From Methanobacteriota archaeon (GTDB lineage: Archaea > Thermoplasmatota > Thermoplasmata > RBG-16-68-12), in contig VBLR01000092.1 of NCBI GenBank assembly GCA_005878665.1, forward strand, positions 1 to 9,856: a stretch of 9,856 nt of DNA, in the 5' to 3' direction. Shown here piece after piece: positions 1 to 7,000 of this stretch; the first letter of the stretch is position 1, and every line of letters begins with the position of its first letter. The notes beneath the pieces are model-generated. The model had not been told where the DNA came from. It worked only from the letters and a program-made list of their open reading frames with translations, and did no database searches. A program made the position numbers and the translations under genes.

Positions 1-457
1 GCGCCGCGAGGAGGCGCACTGGCAGGTCGCCCTCCGTCACCTCGAAGGCACGGGCCAACGCCTTCAGCACTTCCTCTCCCGCGAGGATGTTCCCCTGAGC
101 CGCGAAGTTTCGGCCGACGATATGTCCGGCCCACGGGAAGCATTCTTTCCCGGTGTACGACGCGGCGCGACCGCGCGCGTCGACGACGCCGACCTGGCGT
201 TGCGCCGCGTCCTTGTCTCCGGTCACGAGCCTCTTCACGACATCCTTCGGTGCGACGCCACGCTTCAACATCGCGAGGGCGTCGCGCCCGTACGCCGTGT
301 TCGCGTACGCTTGCGTCGCCACGGCTCCGACCCGGGCCGCCGCGAACGGCACGACGGCCCCGACCGCGACGAATTTCGATTCGACGGCGACGCCGAGATC
401 CTTCGTCTTGGAATCGAACGCGACGATGCTGAAGGTGGACGGTCGCGCCCGATGCAT
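1..457 (-). CDS. DUF1028 family protein (Ntn-hydrolase fold), N-terminal part, cut by window edge
   Basis: Reading the minus strand from ATG at 457 gives 152 residues still open at the window edge. The N-terminus reads STFSIVAFDSKTKDLGVAVE, followed by a VGAVVPFA segment, GAVATQAYANTAYG, QVGVVDARGRAASYTG, PWAGHIVG and QGNILAG. These are the ordered hallmarks of the DUF1028 family (COG3342). Structures in that family have an Ntn-hydrolase-like fold, but the reaction is not established, and I do not assign one. Family members are usually a little over 200 residues, so roughly the last quarter lies outside. The start is supported because the family normally opens at or just before TFSIVA; this start adds a short MHRARPS extension. 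There is no Shine-Dalgarno sequence upstream and an AAATA-type box lies about 27 bases before the ATG, so the mRNA may be leaderless. It is divergent from the HAD gene. Family assignment is firm; function unknown. Confidence 0.88.
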   Translation of the reverse strand, partial: MHRARPSTFSIVAFDSKTKDLGVAVESKFVAVGAVVPFAAARVGAVATQAYANTAYGRDALAMLKRGVAPKDVVKRLVTGDKDAAQRQVGVVDARGRAASYTGKECFPWAGHIVGRNFAAQGNILAGEEVLKALARAFEVTEGDLPVRLLAA

Positions 458-479
458 CGCCGCCGGGAATGGGCGAACG

Positions 480-487
480 CTATTTCG
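480..487 (-). promoter_or_regulatory. weak TATA-like box for the DUF1028 gene
   Basis: On the minus strand the sequence reads CGAAATAG, centred about 27 bases upstream of the ATG at 457. That is where a TATA box sits when transcription starts at the start codon. The match to the archaeal consensus is weak, and the assignment rests on position plus the same arrangement at other genes in the window. Confidence 0.35.
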
Positions 488-509
488 CGATTTGCCCGCT
501 CCCGTAACG

Positions 510-516
510 CTTAAGG
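510..516 (+). promoter_or_regulatory. TATA-like box (CTTAAGG) for the HAD gene
   Basis: CTTAAGG lies 27 to 33 bases before the GTG at 543. The same CTTAAG core occurs at an equivalent distance before the GTG of the ATPase gene at 8284. No Shine-Dalgarno motif lies between the box and the GTG, which suggests a leaderless transcript beginning at or next to the GTG. Confidence 0.45.
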
Positions 517-542
517 TCGACTCTCGGCTCCGCGACCTCGCG

Positions 543-1283
543 GTGCACGTCCTCCTCGACCTCTACGGAGTCCTGCTCGACCACGAGAAGATGTTCCGCG
601 GATATCGGGAGCGTCTGGCAGAGCTCCTCGCGGCCCGTTTCGGTGGCACTCCGGAGACGTGGAGGCGCGCGCACGACGAAGCCTGGGTGACGTATGTCCA
701 GCGGGTCAACTCGGTCGACTGGGAATCGAGGGGGTACGCGGACATCGTGGACGAGCTCGACGCGCGACACCTGTTGGAGATATTCGAACGGGTCGGCGTA
801 ACCGGACGGCCCGCCGATACCCTTGCGGTCTCGCGGGAATTCGAACGGGAGGCGATGTCTCATGTCAACGCGCGCTACTCGGATGCTCGCACCGCGATCG
901 AGCGGCTCCGATCGGCCGGGCACCGGGTGTACGTGGCCACGGGCGGCAGCGAGACGAACGACGCAGCGCTCCGTGGCGCCGGCCTGTTCGACCTGATCGA
1001 TCGGATTTTCACGGGCCATTCGCAGAACGCGCAGAAAGGACAATCACGGTACTGGCAAGAGATCCCGCATCAACTCGGAGTCAAGCCCCGGGACTGTGTC
1101 CTCGTCGATGATCGGCTCGACTATCTCGAGGCCGCGGCCTCGGTCGGAATCGTCGCGCTGTTGCTGGACCGGAAGGCTGCGCACCGACCGGAGTCGATGC
1201 CGCCGTACGTGGAGGCGACCCTCCGTAACCTCGCGGGACTCCCTCACTGGGTTGAACTCTGGACCGCGACGAGACACGATTGA
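543..1283 (+). CDS. HAD-superfamily hydrolase
   Basis: A 246-residue protein with all four haloacid dehalogenase motifs. Motif I is VLLDLYGVLLD, nucleophile Asp6; the residue two further on is Tyr8, not the Asp usual in HAD phosphatases. Motif II is VYVATGG with Thr133, motif III is Lys165 in QNAQKGQ, and motif IV is VLVDDRLDYLEAAASVG with Asp189/Asp190. Residues 14-110 are mostly helical, fitting a C1-type cap. The reading frame stays open back to 153, but that part is antisense to DUF1028. GTG at 543 puts motif I at residues 3-13, as is normal for the family, and sits 27-33 bases after a CTTAAG box. The DxY form of motif I also occurs in 2-haloacid dehalogenases, so phosphatase versus dehalogenase activity cannot be decided here. 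It is a single gene, divergent from DUF1028 and convergent with endA. The substrate is unknown. Confidence 0.85.
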   Translation: MHVLLDLYGVLLDHEKMFRGYRERLAELLAARFGGTPETWRRAHDEAWVTYVQRVNSVDWESRGYADIVDELDARHLLEIFERVGVTGRPADTLAVSREFEREAMSHVNARYSDARTAIERLRSAGHRVYVATGGSETNDAALRGAGLFDLIDRIFTGHSQNAQKGQSRYWQEIPHQLGVKPRDCVLVDDRLDYLEAAASVGIVALLLDRKAAHRPESMPPYVEATLRNLAGLPHWVELWTATRHD

Positions 1284-1319
1284 GTCAGACTGGCCCCAAA
1301 GGGCAGGCTCGAGACTCAA
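1280..1319 (+). terminator. inverted repeat overlapping the HAD stop codon, possible 3'-end structure
   Basis: TTGAGTC at 1280-1286 is matched by GACTCAA at 1313-1319, a perfect 7-base inverted repeat that includes the HAD stop codon. Inside it, GCCC at 1293-1296 and GGGC at 1301-1304 form a 4-bp stem with loop CAAA. Archaeal termination mainly needs T-rich tracts, and none follows, so a role in mRNA 3'-end formation or stability is only a suggestion. Confidence 0.3.
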
Positions 1320-1322
1320 GTA

Positions 1323-1348
1323 GATGTACCTCTACATAGAGGTATATC
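1323..1348. repeat. 26-base near-perfect palindrome between convergent genes
   Basis: TACCTCTA at 1327-1334 and TAGAGGTA at 1337-1344 are exact reverse complements around a CA centre. Outside them, GAT at 1323-1325 matches ATC at 1346-1348, leaving only the G1326/T1345 pair as a mismatch (a G-U wobble if transcribed). The block is AT-rich against a GC-rich background. It lies between the stop codons of the HAD gene and endA, so it is not obviously a promoter operator. It could be a protein-binding dyad or an RNA hairpin at the 3' end of either transcript. Confidence 0.6.
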
Positions 1349-1369
1349 GCGTCAATCCTCGCGAGCGCC

Positions 1370-2422
1370 TCAGGGCCTTATGCGCTCCAGCTTCACATAG
1401 CGCACGCCATCGCCGACTTCACCGAAGAGGATCTGTTTCTTCACTCCGTGCGCAAGTCGGACCGCTCGGCTGATTTCCGGCCACGCCCCGCGGTGGCCTT
1501 TCGGGACCACGTGGACGAGGTACTTCGCATGGTGGGTCTCCGGGTCGCCCTCGTAGGCGCGGAAGTGGGAGCCGTACTTGAAGCCGGTCTTCGAGATCAC
1601 GCCGCGGCCCGTCAGATCCTCGTATGCTTGCAGGCGCAGTTCGAAGTCGGGCTGGATCGCCTTCGCTTCTTTGATCAGCCTCGGAAGCCGGATCGGACGG
1701 TCCGTATCCGCGTTCCGAACCTCGACGAGGCCGGCCTTCAGCAGGTAGGCGGTCTCCAAGAGGCTGAGCTGAAGCCGGCGACCGACCATCTTCCCGAAGA
1801 ACCCGGCGTCGTGGAGCGTTCTCGCCTCGACCTCGTCGATCACGACCGCGCGGTCCCCGAGAAAGTGGACAACGACATTCGTCTTCCGGAGGGGCGCGGA
1901 TTGATGGCCGCGCGGGTGCGCCTCTCGGACGCTGTAGTACGTCAGATCGCTCTCTTCGTCCACAAGGCCGAGGAGGAGCGTCTTCCGGACCGCGGCCGCT
2001 TCCTCTGCTCGCCCGAGGAGTTCCGCCAGATCGAACACCGCGCGCTCGCTCAGCGCGCGCACCCAATACTTGCTCGGCGTCTTCTTCGGAGCGCCCCCTC
2101 GCGGGTACACCTGGAAATCGACGGGTCCCCCTCGGGCTTCGACGACGTAGCCGCGGGCCCTCAGGTCCCGGTACACGAGGTAGCGAATCTCGAACGCTTC
2201 GATCGACGCGCTCGCGGCCCGGAAGAGTTCGCGTGAGGACACCGCCCTCCCGCGTCGTCGCACGTCGAGCCGGCCTCCTTCAACCAAGTACACCGCCTCC
2301 AGGAGATTCAACTCGAGGCCGCCTCCCGCTCGAGGGGAGCCGAAAAACCCGCGGTTGTAGACCGCGCTCCCCTCCGCTGCGTCGTCGACGATCACGCGGT
2401 CGCCGACGAGTTCCCCGGCCAT
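1370..2422 (-). CDS. endA: tRNA-splicing endonuclease EndA, tandem-duplicated (alpha2) type
   Basis: A 350-residue protein that cuts precursor tRNAs at the bulge-helix-bulge motif to release introns. It contains two EndA units, about residues 1-160 and 180-350, each with an N-terminal domain (LELNLLEAVYLVEGG and LQLSLLETAYLLKAG) and a C-terminal nuclease fold. In the second unit the catalytic triad is visible: Tyr290 in HFRAY, His298 in HAKYLVHV and Lys328 in LAHGVKK, with the 30-residue His-Lys spacing known from Archaeoglobus EndA. The first unit keeps a Tyr (106, FQVY), but the His position holds Pro116 and the Lys position Arg146, so it should be structural only. This matches the alpha2 architecture, in which two such chains form the enzyme. 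It is somewhat longer than the roughly 305-residue Archaeoglobus protein. ATG at 2422 starts at the expected domain boundary, and a CTTTATC box lies about 29 bases upstream without a Shine-Dalgarno. It is divergent from the COG1395 operon. Confidence 0.95.
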   Translation of the reverse strand: MAGELVGDRVIVDDAAEGSAVYNRGFFGSPRAGGGLELNLLEAVYLVEGGRLDVRRRGRAVSSRELFRAASASIEAFEIRYLVYRDLRARGYVVEARGGPVDFQVYPRGGAPKKTPSKYWVRALSERAVFDLAELLGRAEEAAAVRKTLLLGLVDEESDLTYYSVREAHPRGHQSAPLRKTNVVVHFLGDRAVVIDEVEARTLHDAGFFGKMVGRRLQLSLLETAYLLKAGLVEVRNADTDRPIRLPRLIKEAKAIQPDFELRLQAYEDLTGRGVISKTGFKYGSHFRAYEGDPETHHAKYLVHVVPKGHRGAWPEISRAVRLAHGVKKQILFGEVGDGVRYVKLERIRP

Positions 2423-2447
2423 GAAAGACGGCGAAGGCCGGGACCGC

Positions 2448-2454
2448 GATAAAG
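2448..2454 (-). promoter_or_regulatory. TATA-like box for endA
   Basis: The minus strand reads CTTTATC, centred about 29 bases upstream of the endA ATG at 2422, with no ribosome-binding motif in between. Position and sequence fit a leaderless archaeal promoter of moderate strength. Confidence 0.45.
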
Positions 2455-2506
2455 GGTTCGCCGGCGTATCGGCCCCGACGATCCCGGGAGGACGCATCCC
2501 GAGGAA

Positions 2507-2515
2507 TTTATATAG
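2507..2515 (+). promoter_or_regulatory. TATA box with BRE-like element for the COG1395 operon
   Basis: TTTATATAG is a near-ideal archaeal TATA box, preceded by purine-rich GAGGAA at 2501-2506 that suits a TFB recognition element. It is centred about 27 bases before the ATG at 2538, implying that transcription begins at the start codon. Two earlier ATGs at 2527 and 2531 are in other frames and would lie upstream of the predicted transcript start, which supports 2538. Confidence 0.75.
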
Positions 2516-2537
2516 AAGTCCACACGATGAATGACCG

Positions 2538-3479
2538 ATGAAACGCGATCGGGTCCTGGAGGAGACACGACGGGGGCTCGCGAAGACCGGGTTCTTCCTC
2601 TCCCGCCCGCACGGCGAACGGGGGCTGTGCTTCGACCTCGTCGCGCGCCGCGACGACACCCTCCTGATCGTCAAGGTCCTGCAGAACGTCGACGCGCTGA
2701 ACAAGGAGACGGCACACGAGCTGCTCGAGGTGGCGCGGATCCTGGAGGGATCGCCCCTCGTCGTTGGCGAACGGAGCGGGACGGGAACCCTGGAGGACGG
2801 CGTCATCTACACGCGGTTCGGCGTCTCGATCCTCTCCCGCCGGACCCTCGGTGAGTTCCTCGAAGAAGGCGTCCCTCCCTTCCTGTACTCCGCGCCGGGC
2901 GGGTTGTATGTGCGATTGGACGCCGACGCCCTCCGCCGGCTGCGCGAGGAACGACAGGTGTCGCTCGGTACCCTCGCCGATATCGCGGGCGTCACGCGCC
3001 GTACGATCCAGATGTACCTCGAAGGGATGTCCGCGACGATGGAGGTCGCGATGCGCCTCGAGGAGTTCTTGAACGAGTCGCTCGTCGTCCCCGTCGATCC
3101 GTTCGCCCTCCTCGCCGATTCGGCCGTGCGGGAGGAGCGCCTGCCGCGGCCTGCGGGCTTCGAGCGAGAGATGTTCGAACGGCTCGAACGCTTCGGCTAT
3201 CAAGTCCTGCGGACCGTGCGGAGCCCCTTCGACGCGCTCTCGAAACACGAGGAGACGACCTTCCTGACGGGCGTCGGAGATGCGGACCGTGCGCTCGAGC
3301 GGAAGGCGGAAGTCGTGTCCAACCTGAGCCGGGTGGTGGAGAGAGACTCGGTCATGTTCGTGGAGCGCGCACGCGTCCGCATGAGCATCCGCGGCGTTCC
3401 GGTCATCGCACGTGAAGAACTGCGCCGGGCGAAAGATCGCGACGATGTCGAGGAGATGATCTCCGAGAGGAAGGGTTGA
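2538..3479 (+). CDS. archaeal HTH-type transcriptional regulator, COG1395 family
   Basis: A 313-residue protein of a conserved, poorly characterised archaeal family annotated as a putative HTH-type transcriptional regulatory protein. Residues 1-115 form an alpha/beta domain with LCFDLVARRDDTLLIVKVLQ (about 30-49), a D-x(n)-x-x-K pattern (Asp33, Lys46) that faintly recalls restriction-endonuclease-like folds but has Val where the catalytic Glu would be. Residues 131-185 are a Cro/C1-type helix-turn-helix: ALRRLREERQVSLGTLADIA, then GVTRRTIQMYLEG as the recognition region. The C-terminal part from about 190 contains a second domain with FERLERFGYQVLRTVRSPFD and ends with a SIRGVPVIAREEL segment. 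ATG 2538 is the leaderless start fixed by the TATA box. It is the first gene of a two-gene operon: its TGA shares one base with the next ATG. DNA targets and effector are unknown. Confidence 0.85.
   Translation: MKRDRVLEETRRGLAKTGFFLSRPHGERGLCFDLVARRDDTLLIVKVLQNVDALNKETAHELLEVARILEGSPLVVGERSGTGTLEDGVIYTRFGVSILSRRTLGEFLEEGVPPFLYSAPGGLYVRLDADALRRLREERQVSLGTLADIAGVTRRTIQMYLEGMSATMEVAMRLEEFLNESLVVPVDPFALLADSAVREERLPRPAGFEREMFERLERFGYQVLRTVRSPFDALSKHEETTFLTGVGDADRALERKAEVVSNLSRVVERDSVMFVERARVRMSIRGVPVIAREELRRAKDRDDVEEMISERKG
3465..3475 (+). promoter_or_regulatory. intercistronic Shine-Dalgarno that sets the second operon start
   Basis: GAGAGGAAGGG lies just before ATG 3479. A TTG at 3476 is also in frame, but it would abut the purine run, so ATG 3479 is preferred. 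Its A is the last base of the upstream TGA (TGATG overlap), a classic arrangement for translational coupling. The contrast with the leaderless operon start is clear. Confidence 0.65.
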
Positions 3480-4090
3480 TGGACGAGGTTCGCCTCGGCC
3501 TCGCCTCCGTCAACATCCTCCCGGTCGTCCGTGGTCTTCCCTCGGAGAAGTCGACCGTCGCCGAGGCAATCCGCACGACGGACCCGAACGTCGTCGCCCT
3601 GAGCATCGGTCCCGAGGAGCTTCAGACCTTGCGCGTCTACCGCGGCGGCCCGCTGGAGCCGGATAACTTCGAGGAGGAGATCTACGTCGCCGGACTCTCG
3701 GCGTGGGAATGGCCGGTGAAACCGCCGCCGTGCTTCACGGAGGCGATCCGAATCTCCGAGAAGCGAGGGACACGCCTGGAAGCGCTCGACATGGACGAGG
3801 TCACGTACACGGAGAATTACGTGGACTGCGTCTCCGGATTCGAAGTCGTCTTCCAGGGACGTCTCGAGCGTCGACTGCGGAAGAAGGAATTCCACGCGAC
3901 GACGCCGAAGGATTTCGTGATCGAGTGGGATGCGGAGGTGAACGGCCCGCCCGGATTTGCGCACCTTCAGGCCAGGAGAGAGTCGTACATGGCCGCGCGA
4001 CTCCGAGAAATCGCCGCATCCGGAGCATCCGTCCTCGCGGTCATCGAACTGGAACGGGTGAAAGGCGTGTTGGCGGCGCTGCGCGGCTAA
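3479..4090 (+). CDS. putative degenerate TraB/Tiki-superfamily protein, operon partner of COG1395
   Basis: A 203-residue soluble protein with no signal peptide or membrane segment. I do not recognise it with certainty. Three segments line up in order with TraB-domain proteins: VAEAIRTTDPNVVALSIGPE (about 27-46) resembles the strand after the first TraB motif; GTRLEALDMDEVTYTENYV (about 97-115) resembles the iDRDI-x-xT segment; RRESYMAARLREIAASGASV (166-185) followed by LAVIELERVKGV resembles the R-x-x-YMA helix and following strand. The GxxH motifs thought to form the metal-dependent active site are absent: the first region reads NILPVVRG, and the GAGH position reads IELERV. If the homology is real, this is probably a non-catalytic member. 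It overlaps the COG1395 gene by one base, suggesting joint function, for example as a ligand-sensing or partner protein. Its stop TAA overlaps the stop of the convergent surface-protein gene. Confidence 0.5.
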   Translation: MDEVRLGLASVNILPVVRGLPSEKSTVAEAIRTTDPNVVALSIGPEELQTLRVYRGGPLEPDNFEEEIYVAGLSAWEWPVKPPPCFTEAIRISEKRGTRLEALDMDEVTYTENYVDCVSGFEVVFQGRLERRLRKKEFHATTPKDFVIEWDAEVNGPPGFAHLQARRESYMAARLREIAASGASVLAVIELERVKGVLAALRG

Positions 4091-7000
4091 CGCCCGACGT
4101 ACTGCGACTTGCTCGCGTCGCCCAGGTCAATCGAATAGACGTTGGCCCCGGGAGAGTCGATGTTGATGGCGCTCGTCCAAGAAGTCCCGTCTTGCTGGTT
4201 CGACCAGTACCAGACGTTGATCGCCGTCCCCACGACGATGTCGTCCGGGCCGTCACCGTTTACGTCCCCCGCCCCAAGCGCGTTGATCGGGCCGGCCGTC
4301 GAACTCGCGGAGCTACATCCCTGCGTCGAACCGGCACCCGGCAACGTGTTGCAGATCACGGTCCCCGTCGCCCCGAACCCCGTCAAGATGCGAACGGTGG
4401 TGCCGAATGCGATCGCGATCTCCAGGCCCGATTGCGTGCTCGAGAAGTTCCCCATCTTCACGCCGACGATCGAGGAGGGCGCGGTGTAGAATGCGCCCGA
4501 TGGCGTCGACAGGCCCCCCGCGCTCCCGAGGTACTTGAACACGTTGCCGTTCGCCGTGCCGACGACGATGTCGGAGAATCCGTCCGCATTTCGATCGTCC
4601 GCGTCGATCGCGTTCACCTGGCTCGTATCCCCGCCGGGATTCGTCAAGCTCACGCCCGTCGTCCCGGAGGGCGTGGACGCTTGGATGTACATTTGATCCA
4701 CGAGCAGGGTGTCGAGGTTCGTGTTCCCGACCGTGTGATCCATGTCCACCGCACGGATCCACACCTGTTTTCCCGCCACGGAGGAGGGCAGGATGAACGA
4801 GTACGACTGGTCGGACGTCGCGTTGACCCATAACATGGTCGTGTACGTGCCGGTCGTGGGATCGTTGCTCACGACGTTCGTCGAGTATGCGAACACGAAG
4901 TTGTCGCCCTCGGTGTTCGCGTTGTGCCTGGCGAGCAGGGAATACGTGAAGGTCGTCCCCGGGCGGCTGGGCACCTGGGTGATACGCCAGTACTGCTGCT
5001 GTTCGCTCGCGAGGCCGCCGGTCGACGACCAGGTCAGGCCGACGTTGTCGAAGCCTCCCGACGTGGTGGTTCCGCCGGCTGCGTTCTGCGTGCGCACGGC
5101 GACCTTCAGGTAGTACGTGCCCGCGGAGGCGATCCGCGCGCTCACGTCAATCGGGCCGACATTCGCCCAGTTCGTCGTTCCGGTCTGCGCCGTGGAGGAC
5201 CAGACCTGGGTGCCCAGGACGGGTGCGCCCGTCGTCGTGTCGACGAACGCGTACAGGACAACATTCCCCCCGGCCGGTGCTCCGTACGTGACGACCCTCC
5301 AGGACAAGTTGAGCTGCGCGGTGAAGGGGGGCGACCCGCTGACCGTGAAGGGCTGGTAGAAGTAGCCCGAAATCACGGTGTTGGCGAGGAAGTTCGTGGA
5401 GACCGAGGCGTAGCCGCCCGGGTTCCCTCCGGAGCTCGCCCAGGCCCCGCTCGCATACGTGGCCGGGTCCTGCCAGTCCGCATATGTCCAGCTGCTCACG
5501 TCGGAGTTGAACCCGTTGTTGGTCGTGCCGCCGGATTGGACGGGCTCCGTGTAGGGGTATTCACGGACCTGCTCGTCGCTGCCGTCGGCGACGAACGTGT
5601 TCAGGTAGCTCCCGGAGGTCACGTTCCCCTTCGTCGTTTGCTCGCCCTCCGCGAACCAGTTGTCGCTGATCCCGATGTTCTGGAACTTGCCGAGCTTGTC
5701 GAGGTTCGGGTACCACGTCAGCCTCCCGGACGCGCCCGCCACGGCGATGTCATTCGCTCCGTCCCCGTTGAAGTCGCCCACCGCGACGGCGGCGATCGAT
5801 TGGGGGCGTGACTGGTCGACGATGACTTTTGTCGCGGAGCCGGCCTGCCAGCTCCCGTCGTTCTTGTAGTACCAGACGTTCCCGTTCGACGCGCCGCAGA
5901 CAACCTCGGGTGCGCCATCGCCGGTGAGGTCGCCGACGGCGAGCGAGTTACAGTAGATTCCGACCAGGTTGTCCATCACGAAGCGGGTGAAGACGACGTT
6001 CCCCTGGGAGTCGAGGTCCCTCCGGTGGAGCACGATCTGGCCGTTGTTGTTGTCGACGAAGATGCTGCTCACCGTGTCCAGATCGCCGTCGCGGTCGAAG
6101 TCGATGTACACGATGGAGATCGTGTGGTACGACGACTTGCAACTTCCCGACAGGCCGCAGTACTCGATCCGGGCTGTGCGCCATCGGTCGAGTCCGTTCA
6201 GGTTCTCGTAGTAGTACGAGTAATCCTTCGTCCCCCAGGCGTTGTTCGTGGCGGCATCCGTCCCCGCGACCACGTCGAGTTTGTAGAGGGGGGCGACGAT
6301 GACGAGCTGGGTCGCCACGTTCGCGTACGATTCGTCCGAGTCGCGGACGCTCGTGATCGTCAGGGCGTAGTTCTGGGTCCCTTCGATCCACGGGTCCTGG
6401 TTCGCCCTCGTGAAGTTGATCGAGAAGCGGTACACGCGCTGCAAGGAGTTGATCGAGATCGCGGCGGTGCCCGCGGAACAAGCGGCGGTCACCGGGCATA
6501 TCGGCACGTTCACATCATGCCCGTTCACCGGAGCGCGCATGAGTTGGGTGCCGCCCGCGTAGTCTTTGATGATGATGTTCCCAAAGACGACGTTTGTAAC
6601 GGTCGCGTCGGTCGTGAACATTCTCAGTTGGATGTACGCGACGGCCGTGGACTTGAACGTCGTCGTCGCCTGGGTGAAACCCGAGTCCTTGAAGGTCTGA
6701 ACCTGCGGGAAGTCCCGGAAGTAACCATCCGTGTCCGTAATCGTAATCGAGTCGGTTGTGTTGAAGCGAACCGCGCTCGAGGAAAACAGGAGGATGTCCA
6801 GCGAGTACTTGGCGAAGTAGTATTGCGGCGGATGCAACGGAACTTTGTAGTAGTTCGTCCCCACCTGCGGATCGGTCGGCGCGTTGAGTTTGAAGCGGAA
6901 CGCGTAGATGTAATACCCGTTGACGAACTCGAGGAAGGTGAAACCCTGGGATGTGGAAGGAGTGCTCGACGCTGAAACGACTTTGCTCGTCCCGTACACG

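Noticed and set aside
153..542. Upstream extension of the HAD reading frame
   Set aside because: It is antisense to DUF1028, has no recognisable domain, and would put HAD motif I far from the N-terminus.
680..1048. Minus-strand frames over the HAD gene as a separate gene
   Set aside because: They are shadows of the HAD frame, which has all four family motifs.
1448..2236. Long plus-strand frame of 262 codons over endA
   Set aside because: It is the complementary-strand shadow of a clearly identified endA with an intact catalytic triad.
2423..2806. N-terminal extension of EndA back to 2806
   Set aside because: The extension is Ser/Arg-rich low-complexity translation antisense to the COG1395 gene and runs across that gene's TATA box.
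3452..3464. GGAGA-TGA-TCTCC dyad before the second operon gene
   Set aside because: Five-base arms within coding sequence rich in GAG/GAT codons; likely a coding coincidence, though it lies close to the ribosome site.
3703..5811. Plus-strand long frames (3703-4833, 4924-5811) opposite the surface-protein gene
   Set aside because: Arg-rich, domain-free translations typical of GC-rich antisense frames.
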